The position numbers were made by a program, and so were the translations under genes. From Acinetobacter stercoris (GTDB lineage Bacteria; Pseudomonadota; Gammaproteobacteria; Pseudomonadales; Moraxellaceae): a stretch of DNA of 57,368 nt. Below are positions 17,974 through 29,171 of the stretch, in pieces (position 1 is the first letter of the stretch; the number at the start of each line of letters is the position of its first letter). The DNA lies in assembly GCF_900323515.1 (NCBI RefSeq), contig NZ_OOGT01000001.1, positions 1 through 57,368 of the forward strand. Direction: 5' to 3'. The notes under the pieces were generated by a model that was not told where the DNA came from, ran no database searches, and saw only the letters and a program-made list of their open reading frames with translations.

Positions 17974-18837
17974 ATGACAGCAACACGTTTAAATTGGCAA
18001 AATATTCGACTGTATATTTGGTTGGTTGGCGGGTTGCTGTTTTTAGTTGCAGCAATTATTTTCTGGGCATTAACAGACACTAAAAAACTGGTAGTGAATG
18101 AAAATCCAATCGAAGAAACTCAAACTCAGATTCAACCGGAAAAAGTTGCGGCAACATCACATTTAGGTTCGCTGCTGGATGAAGTACGTCCTTTGGAAAT
18201 GACAACACGTGTAGTTGCATCCGGAAATCATGAGGCTGAATTCCGTGGTACTAAGTTCATTCAGGATAATAAAACAAAATGGACTCTAGAGCTGTTTAGA
18301 GCAACAAAAGAAGATGTTGTTAAAGCATTTTTAGCCAAGCAGTTTGATCGAAAGAATTTTATTTATTTTCGTTTAAGTGGTGAAAAGCAAACTGAACAAT
18401 ATGTTCTGGTTTATGGAATTTGGGGTAATGAGGCAGAAGCGAAAAATCAGTCACAGCTATTGGATTTGAATTTGCCGAAATCAGTTCGCCCTCAAGCGCA
18501 TAAATTTGGTGATTATGCTGAATTAGTGAATGATTTAGGTGCAGATGAGCTTACAAGCGGAAGTAATACGCTTTACGAAGTGCGTTTGAGAAATGCGCCC
18601 GTTCCAGCTGTTGATGAAACTATGTTGGCACGCCCTAAACCATCTACGCCAAATACATCTTCTACAACAGAAAATACTGCGACAAAAACAACGATTACTC
18701 GAAAAGATTCACAAGGGAATGTTGTGGATGTACAACGCTCACATAGTACAGTGGATTCAAATAAACCGAAAGAAAATGCTGGTTCGGGAAGCACTAAAAA
18801 AGGTAGTGAGCAAGAAATTAGTGATCCATTTAACTAA
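17974..18837 (+). CDS. SPOR-domain inner-membrane protein downstream of aroB
   Basis: The 287-residue product has a short cytoplasmic N-terminus, one membrane helix at about residues 12-32, and a periplasmic region with a SPOR-like stretch at about 90-195 (TKWTLELFRATKEDVVKAF, then YVLVYGIWGNEAEAK). The C-terminus is Ser/Thr/Lys-rich and looks disordered. SPOR domains bind denuded septal peptidoglycan. In E. coli the equivalent position after aroK-aroB is held by damX, a SPOR division protein, so this is probably its positional counterpart. It differs in having the SPOR region in the middle and a long tail after it. The exact function is inferred. Confidence 0.75.
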   Translation: MTATRLNWQNIRLYIWLVGGLLFLVAAIIFWALTDTKKLVVNENPIEETQTQIQPEKVAATSHLGSLLDEVRPLEMTTRVVASGNHEAEFRGTKFIQDNKTKWTLELFRATKEDVVKAFLAKQFDRKNFIYFRLSGEKQTEQYVLVYGIWGNEAEAKNQSQLLDLNLPKSVRPQAHKFGDYAELVNDLGADELTSGSNTLYEVRLRNAPVPAVDETMLARPKPSTPNTSSTTENTATKTTITRKDSQGNVVDVQRSHSTVDSNKPKENAGSGSTKKGSEQEISDPFN

Positions 18838-18878
18838 AAAAGTGCCAAAAAAGAGCATTATTTAAGATTGTGATCTGA

Positions 18879-18911
18879 AACGCACATTTATGGTGCGTTA
18901 AATATTTTTTA
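18879..18911 (+). terminator. Probable terminator after the SPOR-domain gene
   Basis: AACGCAC (18879-18885) and GTGCGTT (18893-18899) form a perfect seven-pair stem with a seven-base loop. A short AAATA and then a T-rich run follow. The T run starts a few bases after the stem, so this is a moderate rather than a strong terminator for the pil-aro transcript. Confidence 0.6.
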
Positions 18912-19116
18912 GTTTATTCGGTGATTTCTTTAGATGTATTTATTTTAAAGATCTTTAATTCATTTCGTGACTGAATAATAAGTTTGGCATATTTTTTGCT
19001 TTATTACTGCGCTAATTGAGAGAGTTGTCCCTATTTTAGAGCGTAATGAACCCAATTAGTGTGCGAAGCTGTCATATTTTCCTGCTTTAAAAGAGTGCGC
19101 ATTTAGTAAAACATTT

Positions 19117-19136
19117 TTGCAATAAAGAGAATGCAA
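19117..19136. promoter_or_regulatory. Candidate dyad operator upstream of gltB
   Basis: The half-sites TTGCA (19117-19121) and TGCAA (19132-19136) are perfect inverted repeats separated by ten bases. The dyad lies about 40 bp upstream of the candidate -35 element, a usual place for an activator. LysR-type or Lrp-type regulators control glutamate synthase in other bacteria, but nothing in the sequence identifies the protein. Confidence 0.25.
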
Positions 19137-19177
19137 TCTAGGTTATTTTCAGCCTATAGTGTAATTCGCAAAAAATT

Positions 19178-19206
19178 TTGCTTTGAATGAAGCCGTAAAG
19201 TATAAA
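19178..19206 (+). promoter_or_regulatory. Candidate sigma-70 promoter for gltBD
   Basis: TTGCTT (19178-19183) and TATAAA (19201-19206) are separated by exactly 17 bp, the optimal spacer. Initiation about seven bases downstream would give a leader of roughly 65-70 bases before the gltB ATG. This is the best -35/-10 pair in the intergenic region; it is a sequence match only. Confidence 0.5.
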
Positions 19207-19279
19207 TCGGACGAAATCGCAAAGATTATTTTTGATTTGTTTTCTGCCTGAAAGGGCCATGTTGAAAGAAGGGTACGCT

Positions 19280-22200
19280 ATGCACATGCCATCGCCTAAT
19301 ACTGTAGCTCCCGCTCAAGGTTTATACCAACCGGATGAGTTTAAAGATAACTGTGGTTTCGGTTTGATCGCCCATATGCAGGGTGATGCAAGTCATGATT
19401 TAGTCAAGACCGCGATTCATAGTTTAAGCTGCATGACACACCGTGGTGGTATTGCCGCCGATGGTAAGACAGGGGATGGATGTGGATTGTTATTGGCGAT
19501 GCCAAAACAATTCTTCCGTGACGAAGCAAAAAAACTCAGTGATATTACCTTAAGTGAAATTTTTGCTGTGGGTACGGTATTTTTAAATACTGATCCTGCG
19601 CTTGCTGTAAATGCGAAAAATATTCTCAATAAAGAAATTGAAGAAGAAGGGCTGCGCGTACTCGCTTGGCGTGTCATTCCAACAAATAATGATGTTTTAG
19701 GTGAAATTGCACTGCAATCTTTGCCTGTATTTGAACAGGTTATTGTGAATTGCCCAATGGGTGTCACTGAGGTTGAATTTAACCGCAAGTTATTTTTGGC
19801 ACGTCGTCGTGCAGAGCAAAAATTGGCGAATGATCCGGCATTTTATGTGACTACGCTTTGTTCAACAGTGATTAGCTATAAAGGCTTAATGATGCCTGAG
19901 GCAATTGCTGATTTTTATACGGATTTAGCTGATCCACGTTTGGAATCACATATTGTTGTGTTCCATCAGCGTTTCTCAACCAATACCTTACCTCGTTGGC
20001 CTTTGGCTCAACCGTTTCGTTACCTTGCACATAATGGTGAAATTAATACCATTACAGCAAACCGTAACTGGGCAATGGCTCGTACACCAAAATTTGAAAA
20101 TCCATTACTTCCAGGCTTAACTGAGCTTACCCCAATTGTTAACCGTACAGGTTCAGACTCTTCAAGCTTGGATAATATGCTTGAAATTCTTGTTGGTGGT
20201 GGAATGGATTTGTTCCGTGCATTGCGTATGCTTGTTCCACCTGCCTGGCAAAACGTTGAAACTTTAGATGCTGATCTTCGCGCATTCTATGAGTTTAACT
20301 CTAAGCACATGGAAGCCTGGGATGGTCCTGCCGGTTTGGTGATTCAGGATGGTCGTCATGCGATTTGTATGCTGGATCGAAATGGTTTACGTCCTGCACG
20401 TTGGGTTATTACTAAAAATGGTTATATCACGCTTGCTTCTGAAATCGGCGTTTGGGGCTATGAGCCAGAAGACGTGGTTTCAAAAGGTCGTGTAGGTCCT
20501 GGTCAAATTCTGGTTGTAGATACCTTTACTGGTAAATTGCTAGATACCAAAGATGTCAGCAATCATTTGAAAAAAATGCGACCTTATCGTGAATGGTTAC
20601 GTGAACGTTCTATTCGTCTGCAAGGCAGTCCAGAGTTAGAAGAATATTTATGTGATCGTGGTTTGAAAGGGGATGATCTGAAAGCCGCTCAGAAAATGTT
20701 TATGGTGACATTTGAAGAGCGTGATCAATTGCTTCGTCCAATCGCTGAAAGTGGTCAGGAAGCAGTAGGTTCTATGGGTGATGATACACCTATGGCAGTT
20801 TTATCACGTCAAGTTCGCCATGTATCGGATTACTTCCGTCAACAATTTGCTCAGGTGACAAATCCACCGATTGATCCATTGCGTGAGTCTATCGTCATGT
20901 CATTGGAAACATGTCTGGGACGTGAACAAAATGTATTTGAACAAGGCCCTGAACATGCTGAGCGTCTGATTATTTCAAGTCCAGTGCTTACCAACTCAAA
21001 AATGCATCAGATGCGTACTTTGGGTCGCGATGGTTATGAAGTCATTGATATCGATCTAAACTACCCAGAAGCAGAAGGATACGAAGCAGCAATCGATCGT
21101 ATCTGTGCAGAGGCAGCTCAGGCTGTTCGTGATGGAAAAACATTAGTTGTACTTTCTGATAAAAAGATCCGTGAAGGTTACTTGCCAGCAAACGCAGCAA
21201 TGGCAACAGGTGCAGTACACCATTATTTAATCAATGCTGGTTTACGTACTGATGCAAATATTATTGTTGAAACTGGTGTAGCACGTGACCCACATCAGTT
21301 TGCCGTGATTTTAGGTTTTGGTGCGACTGCAATATATCCTTACCTTGCCTATGATGTGATTAATGACTTGATTGCAAAGGGTGAGCTACTAGGTGATCCA
21401 ATCCATGCTCAAGCGAATTTCCGTAAAGGTATTGAGAAAGGCCTGTTAAAAGTACTTTCAAAAATGGGGATTTCAACTGTAGCTTCCTATCGTGGTGGTC
21501 AATTGTTTGAAGCAGTTGGTTTATCTGATGAAGTGGTTAATAAATGCTTTACAGGTGTACCAAGCCGTATCAAGGGTGCGACATTTACCGACCTTGAAAA
21601 TGATTTGAAAAAATTGGCAGAAACAGCGTGGAAGCCACGTAAGCCAATTGATCAGGGCGGAATGCTCAAATTTGTATTCGGTAAGGAATATCATGCATTT
21701 AATCCGGATGTAATCAATGCATTACACAAAGCAGTACGTTCTGGTAACTATGCTGACTTTAAGGAATATGCAGAACTGGTGAATCATCGCCCGATTGCGA
21801 CCATTCGTGATCTATTTAAACTGAAGACTGATAACTCTATTCCTTTGGAAGCTGTCGAATCAGTTGAAGAGATTTTACCGCGTTTCGACTCGGCTGGGAT
21901 GTCATTAGGTGCGTTATCACCTGAGGCTCATGAGGCAATAGCCATTGCCATGAATACCATTGGTGGTCGTTCGAATTCTGGTGAGGGTGGTGAAGATCCT
22001 GCACGTTATGGCACGATCCGTAACTCTAAAATCAAGCAGATTGCATCAGGTCGTTTTGGTGTAACTCCTGCATATTTGACTTCAGCTGAAGTATTGCAAA
22101 TCAAGGTAGCACAAGGTGCGAAACCAGGTGAGGGTGGTCAGTTACCTGGTGGTAAAGTCAATGGCCTGATTGCACGTTTACGTTATTCTGTGCCAGGCGT

Positions 22201-23761
22201 GACATTGATTTCTCCACCTCCACATCACGATATCTACTCAATTGAGGATTTATCGCAGTTGATTTTTGACTTAAAACAAGTCAATCCAAAAGCGATGGTA
22301 TCAGTGAAACTGGTATCTGAACCAGGTGTAGGTACGATTGCCGCTGGTGTAGCAAAAGCTTATGCCGACTTTATTACGATTTCTGGTTATGATGGTGGTA
22401 CAGCAGCTTCTCCACTTTCATCAATTCACCATGCGGGTTCACCATGGGAATTGGGTCTAAGTGAGGCACACCAGGCACTGCGTGTAAATGATCTACGTGG
22501 CAAAGTTCGTGTACAGACAGATGGTGGTTTGAAAACTGGTTTAGACGTTGTTAAAGCGGCTATTTTAGGCGCTGAGAGCTTCGGTTTTGGTTCTACACCA
22601 ATGATTGCTTTAGGTTGTAAATATCTTCGTATTTGCCACTTAAATAACTGTGCAACTGGTGTTGCAACACAACAAGACCATTTACGTCAAGAGCACTATA
22701 TTGGCGAACCTGAAATGTTGATTAATTTCTTCCACTTTATTGCAGAAGAAACACGTGAATGGTTGGCAGCACTGGGCGTTGCAAGCTTAAAAGATTTAAT
22801 TGGTCGTACTGATTTACTTGAAGTTTTACCAGGTGAAACTGAAAAACATGCTCACTTAGACTTAAGTGCATTGCTCGAGTCACATCCAGCTGCAAATGGC
22901 AAGGCACAATATTGCCAAGTTCAAGGTAATGCACCATTTGACAAAGGTGTTCTCGCTGAGAAAATGGTGGCTGAAATGCTTCCGGCGATTGAAGCGAATA
23001 CTGGTGGTGAATATCACTTTAATGTAGTCAACTGTGACCGTTCTATAGGTGCGCGTATTTCTGGTGAAATCGCACGCCGTTATGGCAACTTAAGCATGGA
23101 AGATCATCCAGTCAAACTGAATCTGACTGGTACGGCGGGTCAGTCGCTTGGTGTCTGGAACGCAGGTGGTTTACATATCCGACTTGAAGGAGATGCGAAC
23201 GACTACGTGGGTAAAGGTATGGCTGGTGGCCGTATTTCGATTTTCCCACCAAAAGGTTCACCTTTCCAGACTCAGGAAACTGCGATTATCGGTAACACAT
23301 GCTTATACGGGGCTACTGGTGGTAAAATCTTTGCTGCTGGTACTGCGGGTGAGCGTTTTGCGGTTCGGAACTCAGGTGCGTTCGCGGTGATTGAGGGTGC
23401 AGGTGACCACTGCTGTGAATATATGACAGGCGGTATCGTGACTGTACTTGGTAAGGTTGGCCACAACTTTGGTGCAGGTATGACTGGTGGTTTTGCTTAT
23501 GTGCTTGACTTGGAAAATGACTTTGTTGATCACTATAACCACGAATTGATTGAATTGAATCGTATTTCTACAGAATCGATGGAAGAACACCAAGAATTCT
23601 TGCTTCGTATTCTGGATGAACATATTAAAGAAACAGGTAGTGCTTGGGCGTATAAGATCCGCAACGAGTTTGATTATTACAGCCGTAAATTCTGGCTAGT
23701 AAAACCAAAAGCTGCTAATTTGCAGACACTTTTGAAAACAACTCAAGCAGATCCACAATAA
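19280..23761 (+). CDS. gltB: Glutamate synthase (NADPH) large subunit GltB
   Basis: GltB forms glutamate from glutamine and 2-oxoglutarate, with electrons supplied by GltD. From ATG 19280 the product has 1493 residues: a 24-residue propeptide, then Cys25 (DNCGFGL), the N-terminal nucleophile of the glutaminase domain after processing. A central domain, the FMN-binding synthase domain and a C-terminal beta-helix follow. The 3Fe-4S ligands are C1113, C1119 and C1124 in [13 protein letters not shown] choose ATG 19280 because AAAGAAGGG lies six bases upstream; in-frame ATG 19259 and TTG 19232 would lengthen only the propeptide. gltD follows after 90 bp. Confidence 0.97.
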   Translation: MHMPSPNTVAPAQGLYQPDEFKDNCGFGLIAHMQGDASHDLVKTAIHSLSCMTHRGGIAADGKTGDGCGLLLAMPKQFFRDEAKKLSDITLSEIFAVGTVFLNTDPALAVNAKNILNKEIEEEGLRVLAWRVIPTNNDVLGEIALQSLPVFEQVIVNCPMGVTEVEFNRKLFLARRRAEQKLANDPAFYVTTLCSTVISYKGLMMPEAIADFYTDLADPRLESHIVVFHQRFSTNTLPRWPLAQPFRYLAHNGEINTITANRNWAMARTPKFENPLLPGLTELTPIVNRTGSDSSSLDNMLEILVGGGMDLFRALRMLVPPAWQNVETLDADLRAFYEFNSKHMEAWDGPAGLVIQDGRHAICMLDRNGLRPARWVITKNGYITLASEIGVWGYEPEDVVSKGRVGPGQILVVDTFTGKLLDTKDVSNHLKKMRPYREWLRERSIRLQGSPELEEYLCDRGLKGDDLKAAQKMFMVTFEERDQLLRPIAESGQEAVGSMGDDTPMAVLSRQVRHVSDYFRQQFAQVTNPPIDPLRESIVMSLETCLGREQNVFEQGPEHAERLIISSPVLTNSKMHQMRTLGRDGYEVIDIDLNYPEAEGYEAAIDRICAEAAQAVRDGKTLVVLSDKKIREGYLPANAAMATGAVHHYLINAGLRTDANIIVETGVARDPHQFAVILGFGATAIYPYLAYDVINDLIAKGELLGDPIHAQANFRKGIEKGLLKVLSKMGISTVASYRGGQLFEAVGLSDEVVNKCFTGVPSRIKGATFTDLENDLKKLAETAWKPRKPIDQGGMLKFVFGKEYHAFNPDVINALHKAVRSGNYADFKEYAELVNHRPIATIRDLFKLKTDNSIPLEAVESVEEILPRFDSAGMSLGALSPEAHEAIAIAMNTIGGRSNSGEGGEDPARYGTIRNSKIKQIASGRFGVTPAYLTSAEVLQIKVAQGAKPGEGGQLPGGKVNGLIARLRYSVPGVTLISPPPHHDIYSIEDLSQLIFDLKQVNPKAMVSVKLVSEPGVGTIAAGVAKAYADFITISGYDGGTAASPLSSIHHAGSPWELGLSEAHQALRVNDLRGKVRVQTDGGLKTGLDVVKAAILGAESFGFGSTPMIALGCKYLRICHLNNCATGVATQQDHLRQEHYIGEPEMLINFFHFIAEETREWLAALGVASLKDLIGRTDLLEVLPGETEKHAHLDLSALLESHPAANGKAQYCQVQGNAPFDKGVLAEKMVAEMLPAIEANTGGEYHFNVVNCDRSIGARISGEIARRYGNLSMEDHPVKLNLTGTAGQSLGVWNAGGLHIRLEGDANDYVGKGMAGGRISIFPPKGSPFQTQETAIIGNTCLYGATGGKIFAAGTAGERFAVRNSGAFAVIEGAGDHCCEYMTGGIVTVLGKVGHNFGAGMTGGFAYVLDLENDFVDHYNHELIELNRISTESMEEHQEFLLRILDEHIKETGSAWAYKIRNEFDYYSRKFWLVKPKAANLQTLLKTTQADPQ

Positions 23762-25273
<1,512 letters not shown>

Positions 25274-25311
25274 TAGGAAGAGAACGTTAAAAATTCCAAA
25301 GACCCATTTCC

Positions 25312-25337
25312 AAAACCCGCAGTAATGCGGGTTTTTT
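25312..25337. terminator. Terminator after gltD
   Basis: AAAACCCGC (25312-25320) and GCGGGTTTT (25327-25335) form a nine-pair stem with a six-base loop. A T run follows on the plus strand and an A run precedes it, so the element can work for gltD and possibly also for the convergent chorismate mutase gene ending at 25388. Confidence 0.88.
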
Positions 25338-25387
25338 ATATGGATTAATTATTTTGAATATCAACTAAAAGAAGTAAAAATAGTACC

Positions 25388-25912
25388 TTATCTTAAATGA
25401 ATTTGTTTTAGGGTACTAAGCAAGCGGGACTTGTCAGCTGAGCTCAGGTTTTTTTGATTTAAGCGATGTTTATATTTTTCAGAAGCAAAATGATCTAAGT
25501 TGCCTTGACGATAAAGTTCATTGGCAATACTGTCTACAATATCTGAAGATAATTGTGATATTTCGGAGCGTACCGAATTTAAATCTTTCGGTTGCCAATT
25601 TGTCTCAGGTTCTGCCAGCCAATCGGCGCGATAACGGTATTGTATGGCTTTCGCAGCATCCATTTGAGCAATAATAAAAGGCTGAATAGATGATGAGTCA
25701 ATACCTTTTTGTGCGGCTTGATTCAGGGTCGCCTGTAAAACTTTGTCTTCCTGTGCTAAATCCTCAATGGCTTGATAATGAATAGCTTTACTACCAGCAA
25801 CATCTTTCATTAAACCTAGTCGTGCATTGATTAGGTCGATTAGATTGTAAGTAGTCGCTTGAACACATAGTGAACAGCACAGGCAAATCACAAAAATAAT
25901 GGATTTCAACAT
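25388..25912 (-). CDS. aroQ: Exported chorismate mutase, AroQ-gamma type
   Basis: Chorismate mutase converts chorismate to prephenate. The 174-residue product has a signal peptide (hydrophobic residues 4-17, probable cleavage after VQA at 19), so it should act in the periplasm rather than in the normal cytoplasmic pathway. The mature part is all-helical and resembles the secreted gamma-class enzymes such as Mycobacterium tuberculosis Rv1885c: NLIDLINARLGLMKDVAGSK with Arg31 and Lys42 as likely active-site residues, and DAAKAIQYRYRADW with Gln91 at the position of Rv1885c Glu109. It stands alone, convergent to gltD. The signal peptide has four cysteines, which is unusual. Confidence 0.82.
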   Translation of the reverse strand: MLKSIIFVICLCCSLCVQATTYNLIDLINARLGLMKDVAGSKAIHYQAIEDLAQEDKVLQATLNQAAQKGIDSSSIQPFIIAQMDAAKAIQYRYRADWLAEPETNWQPKDLNSVRSEISQLSSDIVDSIANELYRQGNLDHFASEKYKHRLNQKNLSSADKSRLLSTLKQIHLR

Positions 25913-26058
25913 AATATATTCCGAATATGATAAGTGTTAATAGAATGTCGTAAGCTTTTAGATAGATTCTTTAATTTTCATTTATGAGAATTTTAACGTT
26001 ATTATTGAAAGTTTTTTATTATGATATCACGATGATTTTGTAATAGCTCAATTTATTG

Positions 26059-26166
26059 GATACATCAGAATAGCTAAAGGTGAAATCTTATAAATGTATT
26101 TAATTCAAAATCATATGATCATTAGTAAGTATAAAATCTGATGTATCTTGGATACTTACTAATGAT
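26059..26166. repeat. Two interleaved inverted repeats downstream of mnhG
   Basis: A perfect 15-bp inverted repeat joins 26118-26132 and 26152-26166 around a 19-base spacer. A second, 11-bp repeat joins 26059-26069 and 26137-26147. The arms alternate along the sequence, so both stems together would form a pseudoknot. The element lies directly after the mnhG stop on the minus strand. No T run follows, so it is not a standard terminator. It may be a 3' processing or stability structure. Confidence 0.5.
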
Positions 26167-26175
26167 GGTTAATGA

Positions 26176-26556
26176 TCAGATTTCATCATTAAATTGTTTG
26201 ATTTTACGTTGTCGTTGCCAGGGTAAAGGTCGATCCAGTGTCTCTGGAACTTCTCCACTCATTGAACGTAAACGTAAGTGAATGGCTGCTTGGGCAATGA
26301 GATTGGCTGATACTGGTGCAGTGATAAATGAAAGCAGGGTAATGAGTAGTTCAGCAAAGCCAAATCGCCCATAATAGGCTGAGTAAATCATTGCTGCGAT
26401 CAGAAAACTACCTAAGCCAAGTGTACTTGATTTGGTTGGTGCATGTAGACGCATGAATAAATCGGGAAGGCGTACCATTCCGATACCACCGACCAAAATA
26501 AAAAATGCACCGATCAAGAGAAAAATAGAAACGAATATTTCCATTGCTAACTGCAT
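26176..26556 (-). CDS. mnhG: Na+/H+ antiporter subunit G
   Basis: MnhG/MrpG is a small subunit of the Mrp-type multisubunit monovalent cation/proton antiporter in the inner membrane. The 126-residue product has three hydrophobic helices and the family blocks GGIGMVRLPDLFMRLHAPTK and TLGLGSFLIAA. The start has a perfect AGGAGG five bases upstream. It is the last gene of the operon, nine bases after mnhF. Its C-terminal 30 residues are charged and cytoplasmic in character. Confidence 0.93.
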   Translation of the reverse strand: MQLAMEIFVSIFLLIGAFFILVGGIGMVRLPDLFMRLHAPTKSSTLGLGSFLIAAMIYSAYYGRFGFAELLITLLSFITAPVSANLIAQAAIHLRLRSMSGEVPETLDRPLPWQRQRKIKQFNDEI

Positions 26557-26565
26557 ATTGTCCTC

Positions 26566-26841
26566 CTAATCAATGACATGCCCGGTTGTAAAATAACGGG
26601 CCAGAGCTGCTGTGGACAGAAAGCCCAGCATGGCAACCAATAAGGCACCTTCAAATAATGCGGTAGTTACCCAATAAATACCCAAGATAACCATAAGACA
26701 AATTGCATTTAAAAACAGGGTATCCAGTGCAAGCAACCGATCTACGATGGATGGACCAATGACCAGCCTGATCAAACATAAAAACATGGATATAGTGACT
26801 GCGACCAGGCAGATACCCAGAGCATAAGGCAGAATTGTCAT
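26566..26841 (-). CDS. mnhF: Na+/H+ antiporter subunit F
   Basis: MnhF/MrpF is a small three-helix subunit of the Mrp antiporter. The 91-residue product shows the family core RLVIGPSIVDRLLALDTLFLNAICLMVILG, where the D-R-L-L-A-L-D stretch is typical, and ends in FLSTAALARYF. It overlaps the end of mnhE by four bases (ATGA) and is followed closely by mnhG. Length matches the family (about 90). Confidence 0.93.
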   Translation of the reverse strand: MTILPYALGICLVAVTISMFLCLIRLVIGPSIVDRLLALDTLFLNAICLMVILGIYWVTTALFEGALLVAMLGFLSTAALARYFTTGHVID

Positions 26842-27362
26842 GCATCTTCTCCTTGTTTTACATTAAAAATTTCAAGTAAGGGCTGTTCATAACGGCGCTT
26901 GATTTCGATAATTTCTGCATCAGTGTTATCTGTACTCAGGGCATGTACCAAGATATCTCCTCGTTCCTGATCTATACCCGCACTGACTGTTCCTGGGGTA
27001 GTCGTGATGATCATCGCCAATAAAGTGTTGACATGTTCGTGTTCTGAATCAAGTGGAACACGAAACCATTGTGGATGCAGATTTTTAATAGGACCTAGTA
27101 CCTGCTTGGCAACACGGATATTAGAAATGATAATGTCCCAAAGAACGACAAAGAATAATTTCAGTGCCAGTCTCCATTTGATATGAGGTGTACCGACCAG
27201 AAATGGTTCAATTATTTTGGGAATACCAATTCCTAAAATAATAGCCACTAAAATATCAAACAGATCAGCACTATGTCCCAGCATTAACCAGCATGCAGCC
27301 ACCACAACTGAAACAAATGGAAGCGGTAATAATCGCTGAAAAAAAGATTTCTTTTCTTTCAT
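26838..27362 (-). CDS. mnhE: Na+/H+ antiporter subunit E
   Basis: MnhE/MrpE is a membrane subunit of the Mrp antiporter. The 174-residue product has hydrophobic helices in its first 60 residues and an amphipathic C-terminal domain with the family blocks LWDIIISNIRVAKQVLGP and TTPGTVSAGIDQERGDILVHAL. Its ATG directly follows the mnhD stop, and its end overlaps mnhF, so the operon is translated as a coupled unit. Confidence 0.93.
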   Translation of the reverse strand: MKEKKSFFQRLLPLPFVSVVVAACWLMLGHSADLFDILVAIILGIGIPKIIEPFLVGTPHIKWRLALKLFFVVLWDIIISNIRVAKQVLGPIKNLHPQWFRVPLDSEHEHVNTLLAMIITTTPGTVSAGIDQERGDILVHALSTDNTDAEIIEIKRRYEQPLLEIFNVKQGEDA

Positions 27363-29171
27363 TTAGTGCTCCATTGGCTTGAGTGTTGAATCATCTGGAA
27401 TATTTTCCTGATGTTCATTCTGGTGATGTATCTGCTCTTGTTTGTATTGTGAGATATGTTCACCCTGATAAGTATCAGGTGTAATCAGATATGGAATATA
27501 GTGTGCGTTTTCGTCCTTGGTTTCACCACCATATTTGGTTTCTGGTAGATAGGTTGGGTCGAATGGCAGTACACTAATTACATTTCCATGTTCATCCTTT
27601 TTCAATAATACATGTTCATATGCTGCATTATCTTGGATTTGTTGTGACGTTTGCTCAATATATTTCAGGATAGGGTTTGCACATATGACATATAAAACAA
27701 GCCCTGTTAGTAAAGCATATATCGCCCAGTCATTGCGCATTGGGGCATGATTCGGTATTGCCTGATAAGCCACATATTCACCCTCATCTGAAAGATCTTC
27801 GGGTCTGGTAGCACGCCAAAATAGAATGAAGCCAACGCGGGTAAAAGCAATAATACTGAGTAGACTAACGATCAGTACTGTACCGATAATCCAGGCCTGA
27901 AATGGGAAATCACTACTCGCTTGTAAAATAAGGACTTTACCCCAAAAACCGCTAAATGGTGGTAGACCGGCCATCATTAATGCAATAACAAAAAAAGTTA
28001 TTGAAACAACTTTTTCCTGCTTCATCTTTGGTGCAGTTTTAAGGTGGTCTTTAAATTTTCCACGTTGTGATGTAATCCAGCCGCATAATAAATAAAATGC
28101 AGCAGCCACGATTGTACTATGCACCAGATAAAACAAACCTGCTGTCCACGCTTCTGTATTGAGCATGGAAAAAGCGATCAGGATTGTACCGACGGAAGAT
28201 AAAATCATAAAGCCGACAAAACGGCGTAGACGGTCAGCAGCGATAGCAGCAATAGCACCGTAAAGAGAGGTGATTAAACCGATAGGTAACAACCATGCCA
28301 TGAGCGACATTTGAGCTAAAGCGTCATCAAATACTGTGCCATTTACACGTAAAATTGCGTATAAGCCAACTTTGGTCATGATAGTAAAAAAAGCTGCAAC
28401 AGGAGTTGCCGCTACAGCATAGGTTTTTGGTAGCCAGAAACCAACAGGTAACATGGCAGCTTTTATTCCAAAAACAACGAATAGTAGTAAGCTACCGGCA
28501 ACTGCAAGTTTATGCTGATCAGGTTGTAATGCAGGTAAAAGACGTGCAACATCCGCCATATTCAAGCTGCCAACACTGCCATATATCATGCCCAGCCCAA
28601 TCAGGAATAGGGCAGAGGCAAGTAAATTGATTGCAACATAATGAAAACCCATTTGAAAACGGGCTTTCCCTTGTCCATGTAATAACAGGACATAAGATGC
28701 CATCAATAAGATTTCAAAAAATACGAATAAATTGAATAAGTCGCCTGTTAAAAATGCTCCGCATAGCCCCATTAACAGAAAGTGGAACATGGCATGGAAG
28801 TAGCGACCGCGTTCATCAAAATCAGAACTTGCAAACCACAAAACTGGTGTTGCAAGTGTATAGGTGAGCACAAGCATCAAGGCTGAAAGGCGGTCCAGAA
28901 CCAGTACAATTCCAAAAGGAGCCGACCATTCACTTAAGTTGTAAACTGTAATCTGACCTGTATTGGCATGGATCAAATAACTAATAGCAGTTGCCAGTCC
29001 TAACAGCACCGAAACAAAGCTGATTCCTCTTCGCCATGGTTGTCGCCAATCATGCGATAAATATCCGGAACCTGGATTTCCAAGCAAAATCAGAATAAAT
29101 GCAGTAAATGCAGGGATTAAAATACTGATGATCGGAGTGTGAGTATGCCAGAAATTGAGAAAATCATTCAT
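27363..29171 (-). CDS. mnhD: Na+/H+ antiporter subunit D
   Basis: MnhD/MrpD is one of the two large proton-translocating subunits, homologous to complex I subunit NuoN/ND2. The 602-residue product has many membrane helices, with the antiporter family regions TGDLFNLFVFFEILLMASY and the lysine-containing GIKAAMLPVGFWLPKTYA. About 100 residues after the last helix (from about residue 505) form a hydrophilic His/Glu/Gln-rich tail. That tail is not part of the standard fold and makes the protein about 100 residues longer than usual. Its start overlaps the mnhC stop by one base. Confidence 0.95.
   Translation of the reverse strand: MNDFLNFWHTHTPIISILIPAFTAFILILLGNPGSGYLSHDWRQPWRRGISFVSVLLGLATAISYLIHANTGQITVYNLSEWSAPFGIVLVLDRLSALMLVLTYTLATPVLWFASSDFDERGRYFHAMFHFLLMGLCGAFLTGDLFNLFVFFEILLMASYVLLLHGQGKARFQMGFHYVAINLLASALFLIGLGMIYGSVGSLNMADVARLLPALQPDQHKLAVAGSLLLFVVFGIKAAMLPVGFWLPKTYAVAATPVAAFFTIMTKVGLYAILRVNGTVFDDALAQMSLMAWLLPIGLITSLYGAIAAIAADRLRRFVGFMILSSVGTILIAFSMLNTEAWTAGLFYLVHSTIVAAAFYLLCGWITSQRGKFKDHLKTAPKMKQEKVVSITFFVIALMMAGLPPFSGFWGKVLILQASSDFPFQAWIIGTVLIVSLLSIIAFTRVGFILFWRATRPEDLSDEGEYVAYQAIPNHAPMRNDWAIYALLTGLVLYVICANPILKYIEQTSQQIQDNAAYEHVLLKKDEHGNVISVLPFDPTYLPETKYGGETKDENAHYIPYLITPDTYQGEHISQYKQEQIHHQNEHQENIPDDSTLKPMEH

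Larger units (their letters stand above)
18838..19279. other. 442-bp intergenic region before gltB
   Basis: This gap between the SPOR-domain gene and gltB contains no credible gene. It holds a probable terminator for the upstream operon (18879-18911), a TTGCA/TGCAA dyad (19117-19136) and a candidate sigma-70 promoter (19178-19206), leaving about 75 bases of untranslated leader before the gltB ATG. The rest is AT-rich DNA in which I see no further structure. Confidence 0.6.
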
